From: JAKAVN01 sp963734845
GTDB taxonomy: Bacteria; Desulfobacterota; Binatia; Binatales; Binataceae
Direction of reading: 5' to 3'
Assembly: GCA_963734845.1 (NCBI GenBank)
Contig: CAVTIS010000017.1
Location: 186,001-250,000 of the forward strand
DNA length: 64,000 nucleotides
The notes beneath the pieces were generated by a model. The model made no database searches. It was not told the origin of the DNA and saw only the letters and a list, made by a program, of their open reading frames with translations. Within the stretch, counting starts at the first letter, position 1. Every line of letters begins with the position of its first letter. Both the position numbers and the translations under genes were made by a program. Of this stretch, positions 16,765 to 24,911 are shown in pieces.

Positions 16765-17793
16765 ATGCGTTTCGGCCTCTTGTATTCACTTCAATCGCGG
16801 CCCGACAAGCCGGCGACCCAGGCCCAGGTCTACCGGGAGATGCTTGAAGAGATTGAAGCCGGCGAAGCGCTGGGTTTCGATTCGGCCTGGCTGGTCGAAC
16901 ATCATTTTCTTGCCGACGGCCTGTGCCCTTCGCCGCTGGTGGCGGCGGCCGCGATGGCGGCGCGCACCCGGCGCATGACCATTGGCACCAGTATGTACCT
17001 GTTGCCGCTCCATCGCCCGGTGCAATCGGCCGAAGACGTGGCCGTGCTCGATAACATCTCCAACGGCCGGATCATCCTGGGCGTGGCGGCGGGCTACCGG
17101 CCCGAAGAGTTCGCCGGCTATGAGGAGGAGCGCGCGGGCCGCGAGCGCCGGATGGAAGAGCAGCTCGACATCATGATCAAGGCCTGGACCACCGAGTCTT
17201 TCTCATACGACGGCCGCTACTACAAAATTCCCGAGACTTCGGTCACGCCCAAGCCGGTGCAGAAGCCGCGGCCGCCGATCTGGATCGGCGCCTCGACGCG
17301 GGCCGGCGTGCGCCGCGCCGCGCAATGGGCCGACGCGCTGGTCGCCTCGCCGCGCCATCATATCGCCGAGCTCAAGCAGCACTTCGCAATCTACGGCGAG
17401 TACCTGGGGCAGTTCGGCAAGCATTCCACCTGCGTTCCGGTCATCCGCGAGGTCTACTGCGCGCCGACCACGGAGCAGGCCGAGGAGGAGGCGCGCGACG
17501 GCGTGATGTATATCCACGGCGGAATGTACGGCAAGTGGGCGGGAGTGAGGCCGCTGCGCGACGATCACGGCGAGCTGGTCAAGGACCCGGCCACGGTGAC
17601 TTTCCAGAGTCATCGCGAACGCTTCATTATCGGCAGCCCCGACCATTGCGTGCGCGAGATCAAGCGCTATCAGAGCGAGATCGGAATGGACTATCTTATC
17701 TGCTGGATGCAGTTTCCGGGGGTCGAGATGGACAAGACGATGAACTCGATGCGGCTCTTCTCCAAGGAAGTAATGCCGCACGTCAAAGACTGA
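16765..17793 (+). CDS. LLM class (luciferase-like) flavin/F420 oxidoreductase
   Basis: 342 aa from ATG 16765 (AGGAG 7 bases upstream); longer in-frame extension is not family-like. Bacterial luciferase fold signatures are MRFGLLYSL, SAWLVEHHFLADGLCPSP, RRMTIGTSMYLLPLHRPVQSAEDVAVLDNISNGR, LGVAAGYRPEEFAG and PRPPIWIGAS. Such enzymes use FMNH2 or F420 to oxidise or reduce small substrates; the cofactor cannot be assigned by eye. It is the first gene of an operon with pxpA, a class III PLP gene, pxpB and pxpC, so it probably supplies the oxoprolinase-type enzyme with substrate (inference). Confidence 0.9.
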   Translation: MRFGLLYSLQSRPDKPATQAQVYREMLEEIEAGEALGFDSAWLVEHHFLADGLCPSPLVAAAAMAARTRRMTIGTSMYLLPLHRPVQSAEDVAVLDNISNGRIILGVAAGYRPEEFAGYEEERAGRERRMEEQLDIMIKAWTTESFSYDGRYYKIPETSVTPKPVQKPRPPIWIGASTRAGVRRAAQWADALVASPRHHIAELKQHFAIYGEYLGQFGKHSTCVPVIREVYCAPTTEQAEEEARDGVMYIHGGMYGKWAGVRPLRDDHGELVKDPATVTFQSHRERFIIGSPDHCVREIKRYQSEIGMDYLICWMQFPGVEMDKTMNSMRLFSKEVMPHVKD

Positions 17794-17826
17794 TACGGCA
17801 AGGGCCGATACAGGAGGTCACCGACA

Positions 17827-18648
17827 ATGCGCAGCTGGATCGATCTCAATAGCGACATGGGCGAGTCCTTCGGCAACTACGTGCTGGGCCGTCCCGACGA
17901 AGTGATGAAGCAGATCAACCACGCCAACATCGCGTGCGGCTTTCACGCCGGCGACCCGGTGTGGATTCGGCGCACGGTCGAAGCGGCCAAGCGCTTCGGC
18001 GTGACCTTGGGCGCGCATCCCGGCTTCCCCGACAAGCTGGGCTTCGGGCGCCGCCTGATGAACATCACGCAGCAGGAGGCGCGCGACTACGTGGTCTACC
18101 AGGTGGGCGCGGTGAAGGCCTTCGCCGACGCTGCCGGGGTTCCGCTTATCGCGGCCAAGCCGCACGGCGCATTTTATCTGTGGGCGCAGCAGAGCGAGGA
18201 AAACTCGCGCGCGATTCTAGAGGGCTTTCGCGAAGTCGATCCCGACTTCGTCGCCTACCTGCCCGCCCTGCCGCGCCATCCGATGCTCGCGGTCGCGGAA
18301 AAGATGGGCTTTCGGGTGATCAAGGAATTCTATCCCGGCCTGGTCTACGCCGACGACGGATCGATCGGCGTCAAGCGCACCTATGGCGAGGAGAACGTCG
18401 AGGAGATGGTCGGCCTCGTGATGAAGTTTGTCACCGAGGGCACGGTCAAGGGCGCAAGCGGCAAGGATATCAAGGTCGACGCCGACAGCATCTGCGTCCA
18501 CGGCGACGTGATCAATGCCCCCGAGGTCCTGACCGCATTGCACAAGGCGCTCAAGGAGGCCGGCGTGGCCGCGCGGAGCGCCGTCGAGGATCTGGTGGCC
18601 AAGGGCAAGGGCAACGGCCGCGCGCACGCCGCGCCCGCCCACGCCTGA
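17827..18648 (+). CDS. pxpA: 5-oxoprolinase subunit A homologue (LamB/YcsF family)
   Basis: 273 aa, with AGGAGGT 8 bases before ATG 17827. The LamB/YcsF fold signatures are DLNSDMGESFGNYVLG, NIACGFHAGDPVWIRRTVE, GAHPGFPDKLGFGRR, YQVGAVKAF and AAKPHGAFY. The C-terminal third departs from standard PxpA: the segment after YPGLVYADDGS reads IGVKRTYGEENVEEMV instead of the common R-x-x-x-GAVI-type motif. In characterised bacteria PxpA works with PxpB and PxpC in ATP-dependent opening of 5-oxoproline; both partner homologues are downstream here. A related lactam or cyclic amide is a possible alternative substrate. Confidence 0.88.
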   Translation: MRSWIDLNSDMGESFGNYVLGRPDEVMKQINHANIACGFHAGDPVWIRRTVEAAKRFGVTLGAHPGFPDKLGFGRRLMNITQQEARDYVVYQVGAVKAFADAAGVPLIAAKPHGAFYLWAQQSEENSRAILEGFREVDPDFVAYLPALPRHPMLAVAEKMGFRVIKEFYPGLVYADDGSIGVKRTYGEENVEEMVGLVMKFVTEGTVKGASGKDIKVDADSICVHGDVINAPEVLTALHKALKEAGVAARSAVEDLVAKGKGNGRAHAAPAHA

Positions 18649-18656
18649 GCCTTCTT

Positions 18657-18804
18657 GACCTCTCCTTATCCAAGGAGAGGTCGCCGCATGCAGCGCGGGC
18701 GGCGGGAGAGGTCAAGAATTCGCTGTGCCACAGTCATTTCGAACGGGGTAGCGAAAACCGATCGCATGACCTCTCCCTAACCCTCTCCTTGGACAAGGAG
18801 AGGG
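18657..18804. repeat. REP-like inverted repeats between pxpA and the PLP enzyme gene
   Basis: Two short perfect hairpins lie here: 18657-18682 (11-bp stem, loop atcc) and 18781-18804 (10-bp stem, loop ggac), both built on the cctctcctt/aaggagagg theme, with a partial third arm at about 18703-18712. This cctctccctaaccctctcc style is typical of dispersed intergenic palindromic repeats. It interrupts an otherwise tightly spaced operon and could influence mRNA stability or differential expression. Confidence 0.75.
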
Positions 18805-18850
18805 GACCGGAGCGCTAGAGGTCAGGAGTACGCCAGGAGAAGACATCACG

Positions 18851-20200
18851 ATGGCGCTCGAAAAATTCGTCAACGCCTACGTCGCCCGCACCCCGCGCTC
18901 GCGCGAGATTTACGAGGACGCGCGCAACTATCTACCTGGCGGGGTCAGCGGCAATGCCAAATTCCTCAAGCCCTATCCGCTCTACGTCAAGCGCGCCCGC
19001 GGCTCGCACGTCATCGACGTTGACGGCAACGACTACGTCGATCTGCTCGACGCGGTCGGCGCCGCCATCCTGGGCCACGGCCACGAGTCGATAAGGAGCG
19101 CGGTCAAGGAACAGATCGACGAAGCGATTCTGCCCCTGATGGCGACCGAGCTCGAAGTGAAGCTGGCCAAAAAAGTCTCGCATCTCATGGACTACATGGA
19201 GATGCTCCGCTTCGTGAACACTGGCTCCGAAGCGACCATGATGGCGATGCGAGCGGCGCGCGCGTTCACCGGGCGCGAGCGGGTCGCGAAGTTCGAGGGC
19301 AACTACCATGGCCAGCACGACTGGTCGCTGATCGGTGGCGCGGCGGCGGGGCTGGGGCCCCTGAGCGAACCGCTCTCGGCGGCCGATTGCGCGGGCATCC
19401 CGCGCTCGGTGGTCGATAACGTCCTGATGCTGCCGTACAACGACATGGCCGCGATCGACCTGGTGCGCCAGCATGCGCACGAGCTTGCCGCCGTGATCAT
19501 CGAGCCGGTGGCGGCGTTCTTTATCGGCGGGGTGCCGGCTGAAATCGAGTTCTTGCGCGCGCTCCGCAAGGTTACCGAGGAAAATGGCGTGATGCTGATT
19601 TTCGACGAGGTCGTCACCGGCTTTCGTCTCGGCCTGGGCGGCGCGGCGGCCTATTTCGGCGTGCGCCCGGACCTCGGATGTATCGGCAAAATCGTCGGCG
19701 GCGGATTTCCGGTCGGCGCCTTCGGCGGACGGCGCGATCTGATGGAGAAAGTGATCACGCCAACCAAGCAGCCCTCGGACCTCAAGGAGAAAAGCTTCGC
19801 CTCGGGGACCTTCTCGGGCAATCCGATTAGCATGGCGGCCGGCTTGGCCGCGCTCACGGAACTCGAGCGCAACCCGGTCTACGAATACGTCGGCGCGATG
19901 GGTCACGCGGTCCGCGAGGGTATCGCCGCGAGCGCGAAGCGCGCCGGCTTCCCGGTCCAGGTCACCGGTATCGGGTCGCTCTTTCACATCCACTTCGCTG
20001 ACGAGCCGATCGCCAACAAGCGCGCGGCGATGCGCGCCAATCACGCCCGTCAGTACGAATTCAGCATGGGGCTGCTTTCCAAGGGCGTGCTGCTGACGCC
20101 TAACCATCCGGGATTCCTTTCGGCCGCGCATACCGCCGACGACGTCAAGGAAGTGCTGCGCGTGGCCGACGAAGTATTGCGCGAGATGGCCGCGGGCTGA
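18851..20200 (+). CDS. Class III PLP enzyme, glutamate-1-semialdehyde aminomutase-like
   Basis: 449 aa. Signatures of the HemL-like branch of class III aminotransferases: NYLPGGVSGNAKFLKPYPLY, VDLLDAVGAAILGHGH, FVNTGSEATMMAMRAARAFTGR, FEGNYHGQHD, IIEPVAAF, IFDEVVTGFRLG and the Schiff-base lysine K280 in GKIVGGGFPVGAFGG. True HemL in haem synthesis is usually not placed inside an oxoprolinase operon, so a catabolic aminotransferase or aminomutase is more likely (inference from context). It lies between pxpA and pxpB. Confidence 0.88.
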   Translation: MALEKFVNAYVARTPRSREIYEDARNYLPGGVSGNAKFLKPYPLYVKRARGSHVIDVDGNDYVDLLDAVGAAILGHGHESIRSAVKEQIDEAILPLMATELEVKLAKKVSHLMDYMEMLRFVNTGSEATMMAMRAARAFTGRERVAKFEGNYHGQHDWSLIGGAAAGLGPLSEPLSAADCAGIPRSVVDNVLMLPYNDMAAIDLVRQHAHELAAVIIEPVAAFFIGGVPAEIEFLRALRKVTEENGVMLIFDEVVTGFRLGLGGAAAYFGVRPDLGCIGKIVGGGFPVGAFGGRRDLMEKVITPTKQPSDLKEKSFASGTFSGNPISMAAGLAALTELERNPVYEYVGAMGHAVREGIAASAKRAGFPVQVTGIGSLFHIHFADEPIANKRAAMRANHARQYEFSMGLLSKGVLLTPNHPGFLSAAHTADDVKEVLRVADEVLREMAAG

Positions 20201-20226
20201 GCGCAGGGGAGGGGAGACGCGTCGCG

Positions 20227-21093
20227 ATGGAAACCCGCTACGACTTCGGCGGCGACGAATATATCTTCGTCGACTTCGATATCGAGATGAGCCTCGAGGT
20301 CAACTTCAAGATTCTCTCGATCTGCCAGGCGATCGACCGCGAGCGGGTGAGCGGAGTGATCGAGGTTTGCCCGGGCAACTCCTCGTACCTCGTGCACTAT
20401 CGGCCGGAGGAAATCGAACCGCACAAGCTGGTCAAGGAATTGCAAAAGTTCGAGCATCAGGCCGAGCACATCGCCGCGATAAGCTCGCGCATCGTCGACA
20501 TCCCGGTGCTCTACGACGATCCATGGACCAAGGAATGCGCCAGGCAGTTCGCCGAGCGCCATCAGGACTCCTCGGTCACCAACCTGGAATACCTGATGCG
20601 CATCAATGGCTTCAGCGACAAGCAGGAATTTATCGAGGCGCACTCCGGGCGCCCGTACTGGATTTCGATGGTCGGTTTCGTCCCCGGCACCGCGTGGGGC
20701 TATCAGATGGTGCCGCGGGCGCGCGCATTGCAGGCGCCCAAGTATGTCCGCCCGCGCACCGACACGCCCGAGCGCACGGTCTCGCACGGCGGCGCGTTCA
20801 TGGCGATCTATCCGGTGCGCGGCCCGGGCGGTTATCAGTTGATCGGGATGACGCCGGTGCCGGTTTACGAACCCGAGGGGCGCCTAGTCGATCTGCGCGA
20901 GACGCGCATCCTCGCCAAGGCGGCGGATCGATGGAAATTGCGGCCGATCGACCTCGATGAGTTCAACGCGATTCGCGCCGAGGTCGAGGCGGGCACGTAT
21001 CGCTATAGAATAGTCGAGCAGGAATTCAAGCCAGCGGTCTATTTTGAAGACCCCGAGCGCTATCTCAACCGTCTGCAGCAAGAAGCGCGCTGA
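20227..21093 (+). CDS. pxpB: 5-oxoprolinase subunit B homologue (KipI family)
   Basis: 288 aa, somewhat longer than Bacillus KipI/PxpB (about 230-240). The KipI/allophanate-hydrolase-subunit-1 fold is shown by VSGVIEVCPGNSSYLVHY, a central WISMVGFVPGTAWGYQMVPR, and the C-terminal AIYPVRGPGGYQLIGMTPVP. Several conserved positions differ from typical PxpB, and there is extra sequence at the C terminus, so it belongs to a divergent subgroup. It overlaps the next gene by one base (TGATG), which supports translational coupling. Confidence 0.88.
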   Translation: METRYDFGGDEYIFVDFDIEMSLEVNFKILSICQAIDRERVSGVIEVCPGNSSYLVHYRPEEIEPHKLVKELQKFEHQAEHIAAISSRIVDIPVLYDDPWTKECARQFAERHQDSSVTNLEYLMRINGFSDKQEFIEAHSGRPYWISMVGFVPGTAWGYQMVPRARALQAPKYVRPRTDTPERTVSHGGAFMAIYPVRGPGGYQLIGMTPVPVYEPEGRLVDLRETRILAKAADRWKLRPIDLDEFNAIRAEVEAGTYRYRIVEQEFKPAVYFEDPERYLNRLQQEAR

Positions 21094-22097
21094 TGTTCAA
21101 AGTCCTCAGGCCCGGACTGCTGACCACGATCCAGGACGCCGGACGCTTCGGCTGGTATCACATCGGGATGCCGCCGTCGGGTGCGATGGATCAGTTTTCC
21201 TTTCGCGCCGGCAACCTGTTGGCCGGCAACGAAGAAGGTGCCGCGGCGCTGGAGACGACATTCCTGGGGCCTGATCTTGAAGCCGCGGCAAACCTGACGG
21301 TCGCAGTGACCGGGGCGCCGCTCGAGTTGCGGATTAACGGCGAGCCCGCGCCGATGTGGGTTGCGCTCGCGCTTAAGCCGGGGGACAGGCTCCAGTGCGG
21401 ACAGGCGCTCGCGGGAGTTCGGTCATACATATGCGTTGGCGGCGGAATCGACGTGCCCGAACTGCTGGGCAGCCGGTCGACCTACCTGCTCGGACGCTTC
21501 GGCGGAGTCGGCGGCCGCACGATCGCCGCAGGCGACGTGCTGGCCATTGGCCATCCGCGCCGCAGCGCCGCCGAGCTTACGGGGCGCCGCCTTGATCCGC
21601 GACTGCTGCCGAGCTTTCCGGAAACCGCCGAACTGCGCATCCTGACGGGCCTCTGCAGCTATCGGCTTACGGAGGAAAGCCTCGCGCAATTCCTGAACAC
21701 GCCGTGGGAGGTATCGACCGAGGCCGATCGCATCGGCTACCGGATTCATGGAGCGGGGTTTCAATTTCGCGATCGCGAGCCGCCCTTCGGCGCCGGCTCC
21801 GATCCCTCCAACGTGGTCGACGTTGGCTATCCGGTTGGATCGATTCAGGTGCCGGGCGGCAAGGAGGGCATCCTGCTGATGCGCGACGCGGTGACCGGCG
21901 GCGGCTATGCGACGATCGGAACCGTCATCCAGTGCGATCTCGATCGCGTCGCACAGGCCGCGCCGCGCACGCGCTTTCGCTTTCGCGCGGTCACTATCGA
22001 GGAGGCGCTGCGCCTGCGCGCGCAGTACAAGTCGCGCTTGCGCGCGCTCGCCGATTCGCTTGCGCTGTTCGACCACGCTGGCTGGCTCGGCCAGTAA
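21093..22097 (+). CDS. pxpC: 5-oxoprolinase subunit C homologue, biotin-dependent carboxyltransferase family (KipA)
   Basis: 334 aa. The KipA/PxpC family is recognised by the opening FKVLRPGLLTTIQDAGRFGW, GMPPSGAMDQFSFRAGNLLAGN, ALETTFLGPDL, YICVGGGIDVPELLGSRSTYLLG and the C-terminal GGKEGILLMRDAVTGGGYATIG. It partners with PxpB to form the cyclophilin-like pair that, together with PxpA, carries out ATP-dependent lactam opening. It is the last gene of the 16.8-22.1 kb operon; the frame overlaps the pxpB stop. No unusual feature beyond the divergence of its partner genes. Confidence 0.9.
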   Translation: MFKVLRPGLLTTIQDAGRFGWYHIGMPPSGAMDQFSFRAGNLLAGNEEGAAALETTFLGPDLEAAANLTVAVTGAPLELRINGEPAPMWVALALKPGDRLQCGQALAGVRSYICVGGGIDVPELLGSRSTYLLGRFGGVGGRTIAAGDVLAIGHPRRSAAELTGRRLDPRLLPSFPETAELRILTGLCSYRLTEESLAQFLNTPWEVSTEADRIGYRIHGAGFQFRDREPPFGAGSDPSNVVDVGYPVGSIQVPGGKEGILLMRDAVTGGGYATIGTVIQCDLDRVAQAAPRTRFRFRAVTIEEALRLRAQYKSRLRALADSLALFDHAGWLGQ

Positions 22098-22462
22098 GCG
22101 TCACGCCGAGAGCCTTGCGCAACTCGCATTGCGTGAATGACGCAAACACCTAACCCTCGGCCCCTTCCCGAAGCGGGGGGACCAGAAACAGCATTTTTTG
22201 TTTCCTGGGAAACCAAACGATGTAAAGGATGCGGACTCGCGCGGAGATGCCTCCGAGAGAGCACCTTTCATAGTTCGGATACGTTTGTCGTTCGGAGGCC
22301 GCAGAGTCGGCGCGCTGACGGAAAATGCTCCGCCCCCTGAGCTCGCCGGATTCAGTTGCCTGTGTCCGCGCGATTGTTTCGCGGGGCGCCTTTGGCGGCG
22401 AGGCCAGGGGGCGGTGTTAGTCCGGCCGAGCGCGCACGCCCGACCGGGCAAGGAAGCTAAGA
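22098..22462. other. Intergenic region with degenerate repeat
   Basis: 365 bp between convergent genes. The segment from about 22145 to 22185 (taaccctcggccccttcccg then gcgggggga) resembles the REP-like repeat family seen near 18.7 kb, in decayed form. From 22183 to 22220 there is an attttttgtttcctgggaaa stretch of terminator character. No gene is supported. Confidence 0.45.
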
Positions 22463-22855
22463 CTACTGTGCGCTGCCCGCCGGCTTGGCGAGTTTGCGGT
22501 ACTTCTCAGCCATCTCCATGTCCTGCTTGGCCAGGGCGTTGTAGTGCGCAACGGACCGATGCATGAAAACGCGCTGGGTCGTGATCACTTCCGTATCCGG
22601 TCCCGTGCGCAGGCCCTTGGGCGCATGGATTTTGTCGTACTGCGCTTTCGCGTCGTCGGCCTGTTGCTTCGCCTCCTTGGCCTGAGCGTCGTAATAGTTT
22701 GCGAGCGCCGTGTAATCCTCCGGGGTCTTGGCGCTGCTCGCCATGGTTCCGACGTTTTCGGGGGTGACATCGGCAGCCATCCCCATCCCCGACCACGTTG
22801 CGGCGATAGCGACCGCCGCGAGTACCGCAAACAACGATGATTTCCCTCTCAACAT
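22463..22855 (-). CDS. Small secreted helical protein, unknown function
   Basis: 130 aa from ATG 22855, chosen because AAAGGAG lies 9 bases upstream on the minus strand. A signal peptide is clear (LFAVLAAVAIAATWSGMGMA, cleavage after MAA). The mature part is charged and helical (YDAQAKEAKQQADDAKAQYD; YNALAKQDMEMAEKYRKLA), with possible coiled-coil character. No domain family recognised. It is monocistronic and divergent from the 23.4-32.5 kb envelope operon, across a 500-bp gap. Confidence 0.75.
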   Translation of the reverse strand: MLRGKSSLFAVLAAVAIAATWSGMGMAADVTPENVGTMASSAKTPEDYTALANYYDAQAKEAKQQADDAKAQYDKIHAPKGLRTGPDTEVITTQRVFMHRSVAHYNALAKQDMEMAEKYRKLAKPAGSAQ

Positions 22856-23382
22856 CAGCTTCGGCTCCTTTGGTTGGTGCTCCCCCCCGAAGTGCGACCG
22901 GTTCGCACCGGGTTGCCGCATAGCTCAAAGCATTTCAGCGGATTTTTTTCAAGCCCAAGGCAATCGCCCGGGCATTTTGTTGCGACCGAAACGGGAGGTC
23001 GGAGCGCATGGCGGAGGCGGTTCGGGAGGACGACGAGGCCACGCGCGACACGATATGCTGCCGAGCCGGAAGCACGCGCGAGGGTTGTGGAAGAGGCGCG
23101 GAGGGATAAGTGTCCGGCGGGCGGCGCAAAGCGCATTTTTGGCCGCAGCCTCGAGCGCCGCCTTGGAGCGCTGCTGGAAGTGCCCCTGGGAAGTGCCCCT
23201 CGGATGTGCTCATCGACTGTGCTCCTCGATGACGTCGGGGCAGGCTAACCGCTGCGTCGTAGCCTCACCCTCCCGCGTGCAGGCAGAAACGGACTGGGGA
23301 AAAGTTACGGAAATGTTAAGGGGCTTGGGGCCACGCACCCCCAGTTTTTCGACATTGCAGTTTTTTTAATGGGCCGGGCTGC
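22856..23382. other. Intergenic region upstream of the envelope operon promoter
   Basis: About 530 bp without a defensible gene. Short ORFs exist on both strands but none has a ribosome site or family features. It ends in a T-rich run (tttttttaat at 23361-23370) just upstream of the promoter at 23383. Confidence 0.45.
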
Positions 23383-23411
23383 TTGACATTCCGTTTGGAT
23401 CAAGCATTATA
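23383..23411 (+). promoter_or_regulatory. Candidate sigma70-type promoter of the envelope operon
   Basis: A perfect TTGACA (-35) at 23383-23388 is followed 17 bases later by attata (23406-23411), with overlapping cattat and ttatag at 16 and 18 bases spacing. An upstream T-tract (23361-23367) could serve as an UP-like element. It lies about 40 bp before a 25-codon ORF with a strong ribosome site. Confidence 0.65.
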
Positions 23412-23451
23412 GCGTCCACTCGGGGCGTGGCCTGCAGGAGGAGCCTTACCT

Positions 23452-23529
23452 ATGGGAACCCTGTCTATTAGGGCGACCCTCATGCCACCTCGGGAGCAAC
23501 TGATGGATGAAATAGGCAAGGCGCGATAG
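23452..23529 (+). CDS. Short leader ORF (25 aa) before the envelope operon
   Basis: ATG 23452 is preceded by AGGAGGAG at 23436-23443 with 8-base spacing, one of the strongest ribosome sites in the window, directly downstream of the TTGACA promoter. The product is 25 aa (MGTLSIRATLMPPREQLMDE, then IGKAR). It has no signal peptide or membrane segment and is too short for a normal domain. It could be a regulatory leader peptide, a small protein, or the start of a lost gene. The next gene starts about 115 bp further on. Confidence 0.55.
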   Translation: MGTLSIRATLMPPREQLMDEIGKAR

Positions 23530-23642
23530 CGAAAAGCGTTGCGTCCAATTGGTCCGCAGATAACCGTTCGGGGACCACGGCCAGGTTTGCAAGCGGCTCA
23601 GACGCCCGCGCGCAAACATCCGCCGTCAAGGTTACGGTGACG

Positions 23643-24821
23643 ATGCGGCGTCAGGAATTTTCCGAGAGGTGGCCTTTGCTGCACGGGGCAATGGGTAGAA
23701 TCGGCAAGTTGTCAGTAGTCTGCGCGGCGCTGGTGGCGCTGTGCGTTACGTCGGTCGGATGCGAAGGTGAAGCGCAAAAGCGCGTCATCAGAGAACGCAT
23801 CGGAAACAGTTCCGAGGGGCGGTCGCTACCCGAGCACGAAGACTATTATGGCTCGACCGTGGCGGACAAAGACCACGCATGGGTGGTCGGCACCTACGGA
23901 ACGATCCTGAGCATCACCGACAACGCGACCAAGGTCGCGGAGCAGAAGAGCGGGACGCACTTCTCGTTGTTCTCGGTCAGCTGCTCCAGCCCCACCGACT
24001 GTGTCATCGGCGGCGAGGGCGCGTTCATCCTGCACACCAGCGACGGCGGCAAGACCTGGGAGAAAGTCGACGCGCCCAAGGGCGTGAGTGAAAACCTGCT
24101 CGCGATGAGTCGCGGCAAGGACCGGAATCAAATCTGGGCGGTCGGCCCTGAAGCCACCATCATTCACTCTGCTGACGGCGGCAAAACCTGGGAAGACCAG
24201 AGCCTGCACAAGGATGAAGCATTAAACGGAGTCAGCTTTCTCGACGACAAGGACGGTTGGGTCGAGGGTGAGTTCGGGGTCATCAAGCACACCACGGACG
24301 GGGGCAAGACCTGGGTCGAAGCTGACAAGGTCATAGGACTGCCCAAGTATGTAGAAGACGTTACTGACTCCGAAGCGTACCATCGCGGAATTCCGGAACT
24401 GAGCGAGCAGGATCTGTACCTGTTCGGGGGCGCATGGAGCACTCCGCAGAAGGGCTATATCGTAGCCGCGAGCGGTTACGTTCTCGAGACCAATGATGGC
24501 GGGGCGACCTGGCAGGCGAAGCGCGGCGGCGGTAACTCGCTGTTCGCCGTAGCCGCGCCGGCAGGACATCCGGCGGTCGCGGCGGGGCTGCTGGGAACGG
24601 TCGCCCACGAGAATAACGGCAGCAACTGGGTGGTCGACGAGGGCGTGTCAAGCCGGGTCTACACGTGGCTTAGAAGCGTATCGTTCGCGCCCGACGGCTC
24701 GCTCGGCATAATGACCGGCGGCAATGGCGAGGTGTTGGTCTCGCATGACGGCGGCGCGACCTGGAATGCGTTGAATAAGGATCTGCTCATGGCTGCGGGC
24801 AATGCCGCGGCCAAGAGCTGA
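23643..24821 (+). CDS. Ycf48-like beta-propeller lipoprotein
   Basis: About 392 aa from ATG 23643; GTG 23637 and ATG 23691 are alternatives, the last giving a compact signal peptide. The lipobox is TSVGC, so the mature protein is probably lipid-anchored. The body has five copies of a DGGKTW/DGGATW motif (TSDGGKTWEKV, SADGGKTWEDQ, TTDGGKTWVEA, TNDGGATWQAK, SHDGGATWNAL), the BNR/Asp-box hairpins of Ycf48/sialidase-type beta propellers. Such proteins occur next to RND-DUF1302-DUF1329 genes and are thought to aid assembly or act as periplasmic scaffolds (context inference). Confidence 0.88.
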   Translation: MRRQEFSERWPLLHGAMGRIGKLSVVCAALVALCVTSVGCEGEAQKRVIRERIGNSSEGRSLPEHEDYYGSTVADKDHAWVVGTYGTILSITDNATKVAEQKSGTHFSLFSVSCSSPTDCVIGGEGAFILHTSDGGKTWEKVDAPKGVSENLLAMSRGKDRNQIWAVGPEATIIHSADGGKTWEDQSLHKDEALNGVSFLDDKDGWVEGEFGVIKHTTDGGKTWVEADKVIGLPKYVEDVTDSEAYHRGIPELSEQDLYLFGGAWSTPQKGYIVAASGYVLETNDGGATWQAKRGGGNSLFAVAAPAGHPAVAAGLLGTVAHENNGSNWVVDEGVSSRVYTWLRSVSFAPDGSLGIMTGGNGEVLVSHDGGATWNALNKDLLMAAGNAAAKS

Positions 24822-24911
24822 GTCGACCAAAGAGCTAGGTGCAATGGACCGGGGAGTAGCGGCCGCGCGGGACGCCGTCGAACGATCCGGACGTTAAGAG
24901 CAGGAACTTCA

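Noticed and set aside
18932..20131. 399-codon minus-strand frame opposite the class III PLP gene
   Set aside because: The plus-strand product has full PLP-enzyme motifs; the minus-strand frame is low in hydrophobic pattern and has no ribosome site.
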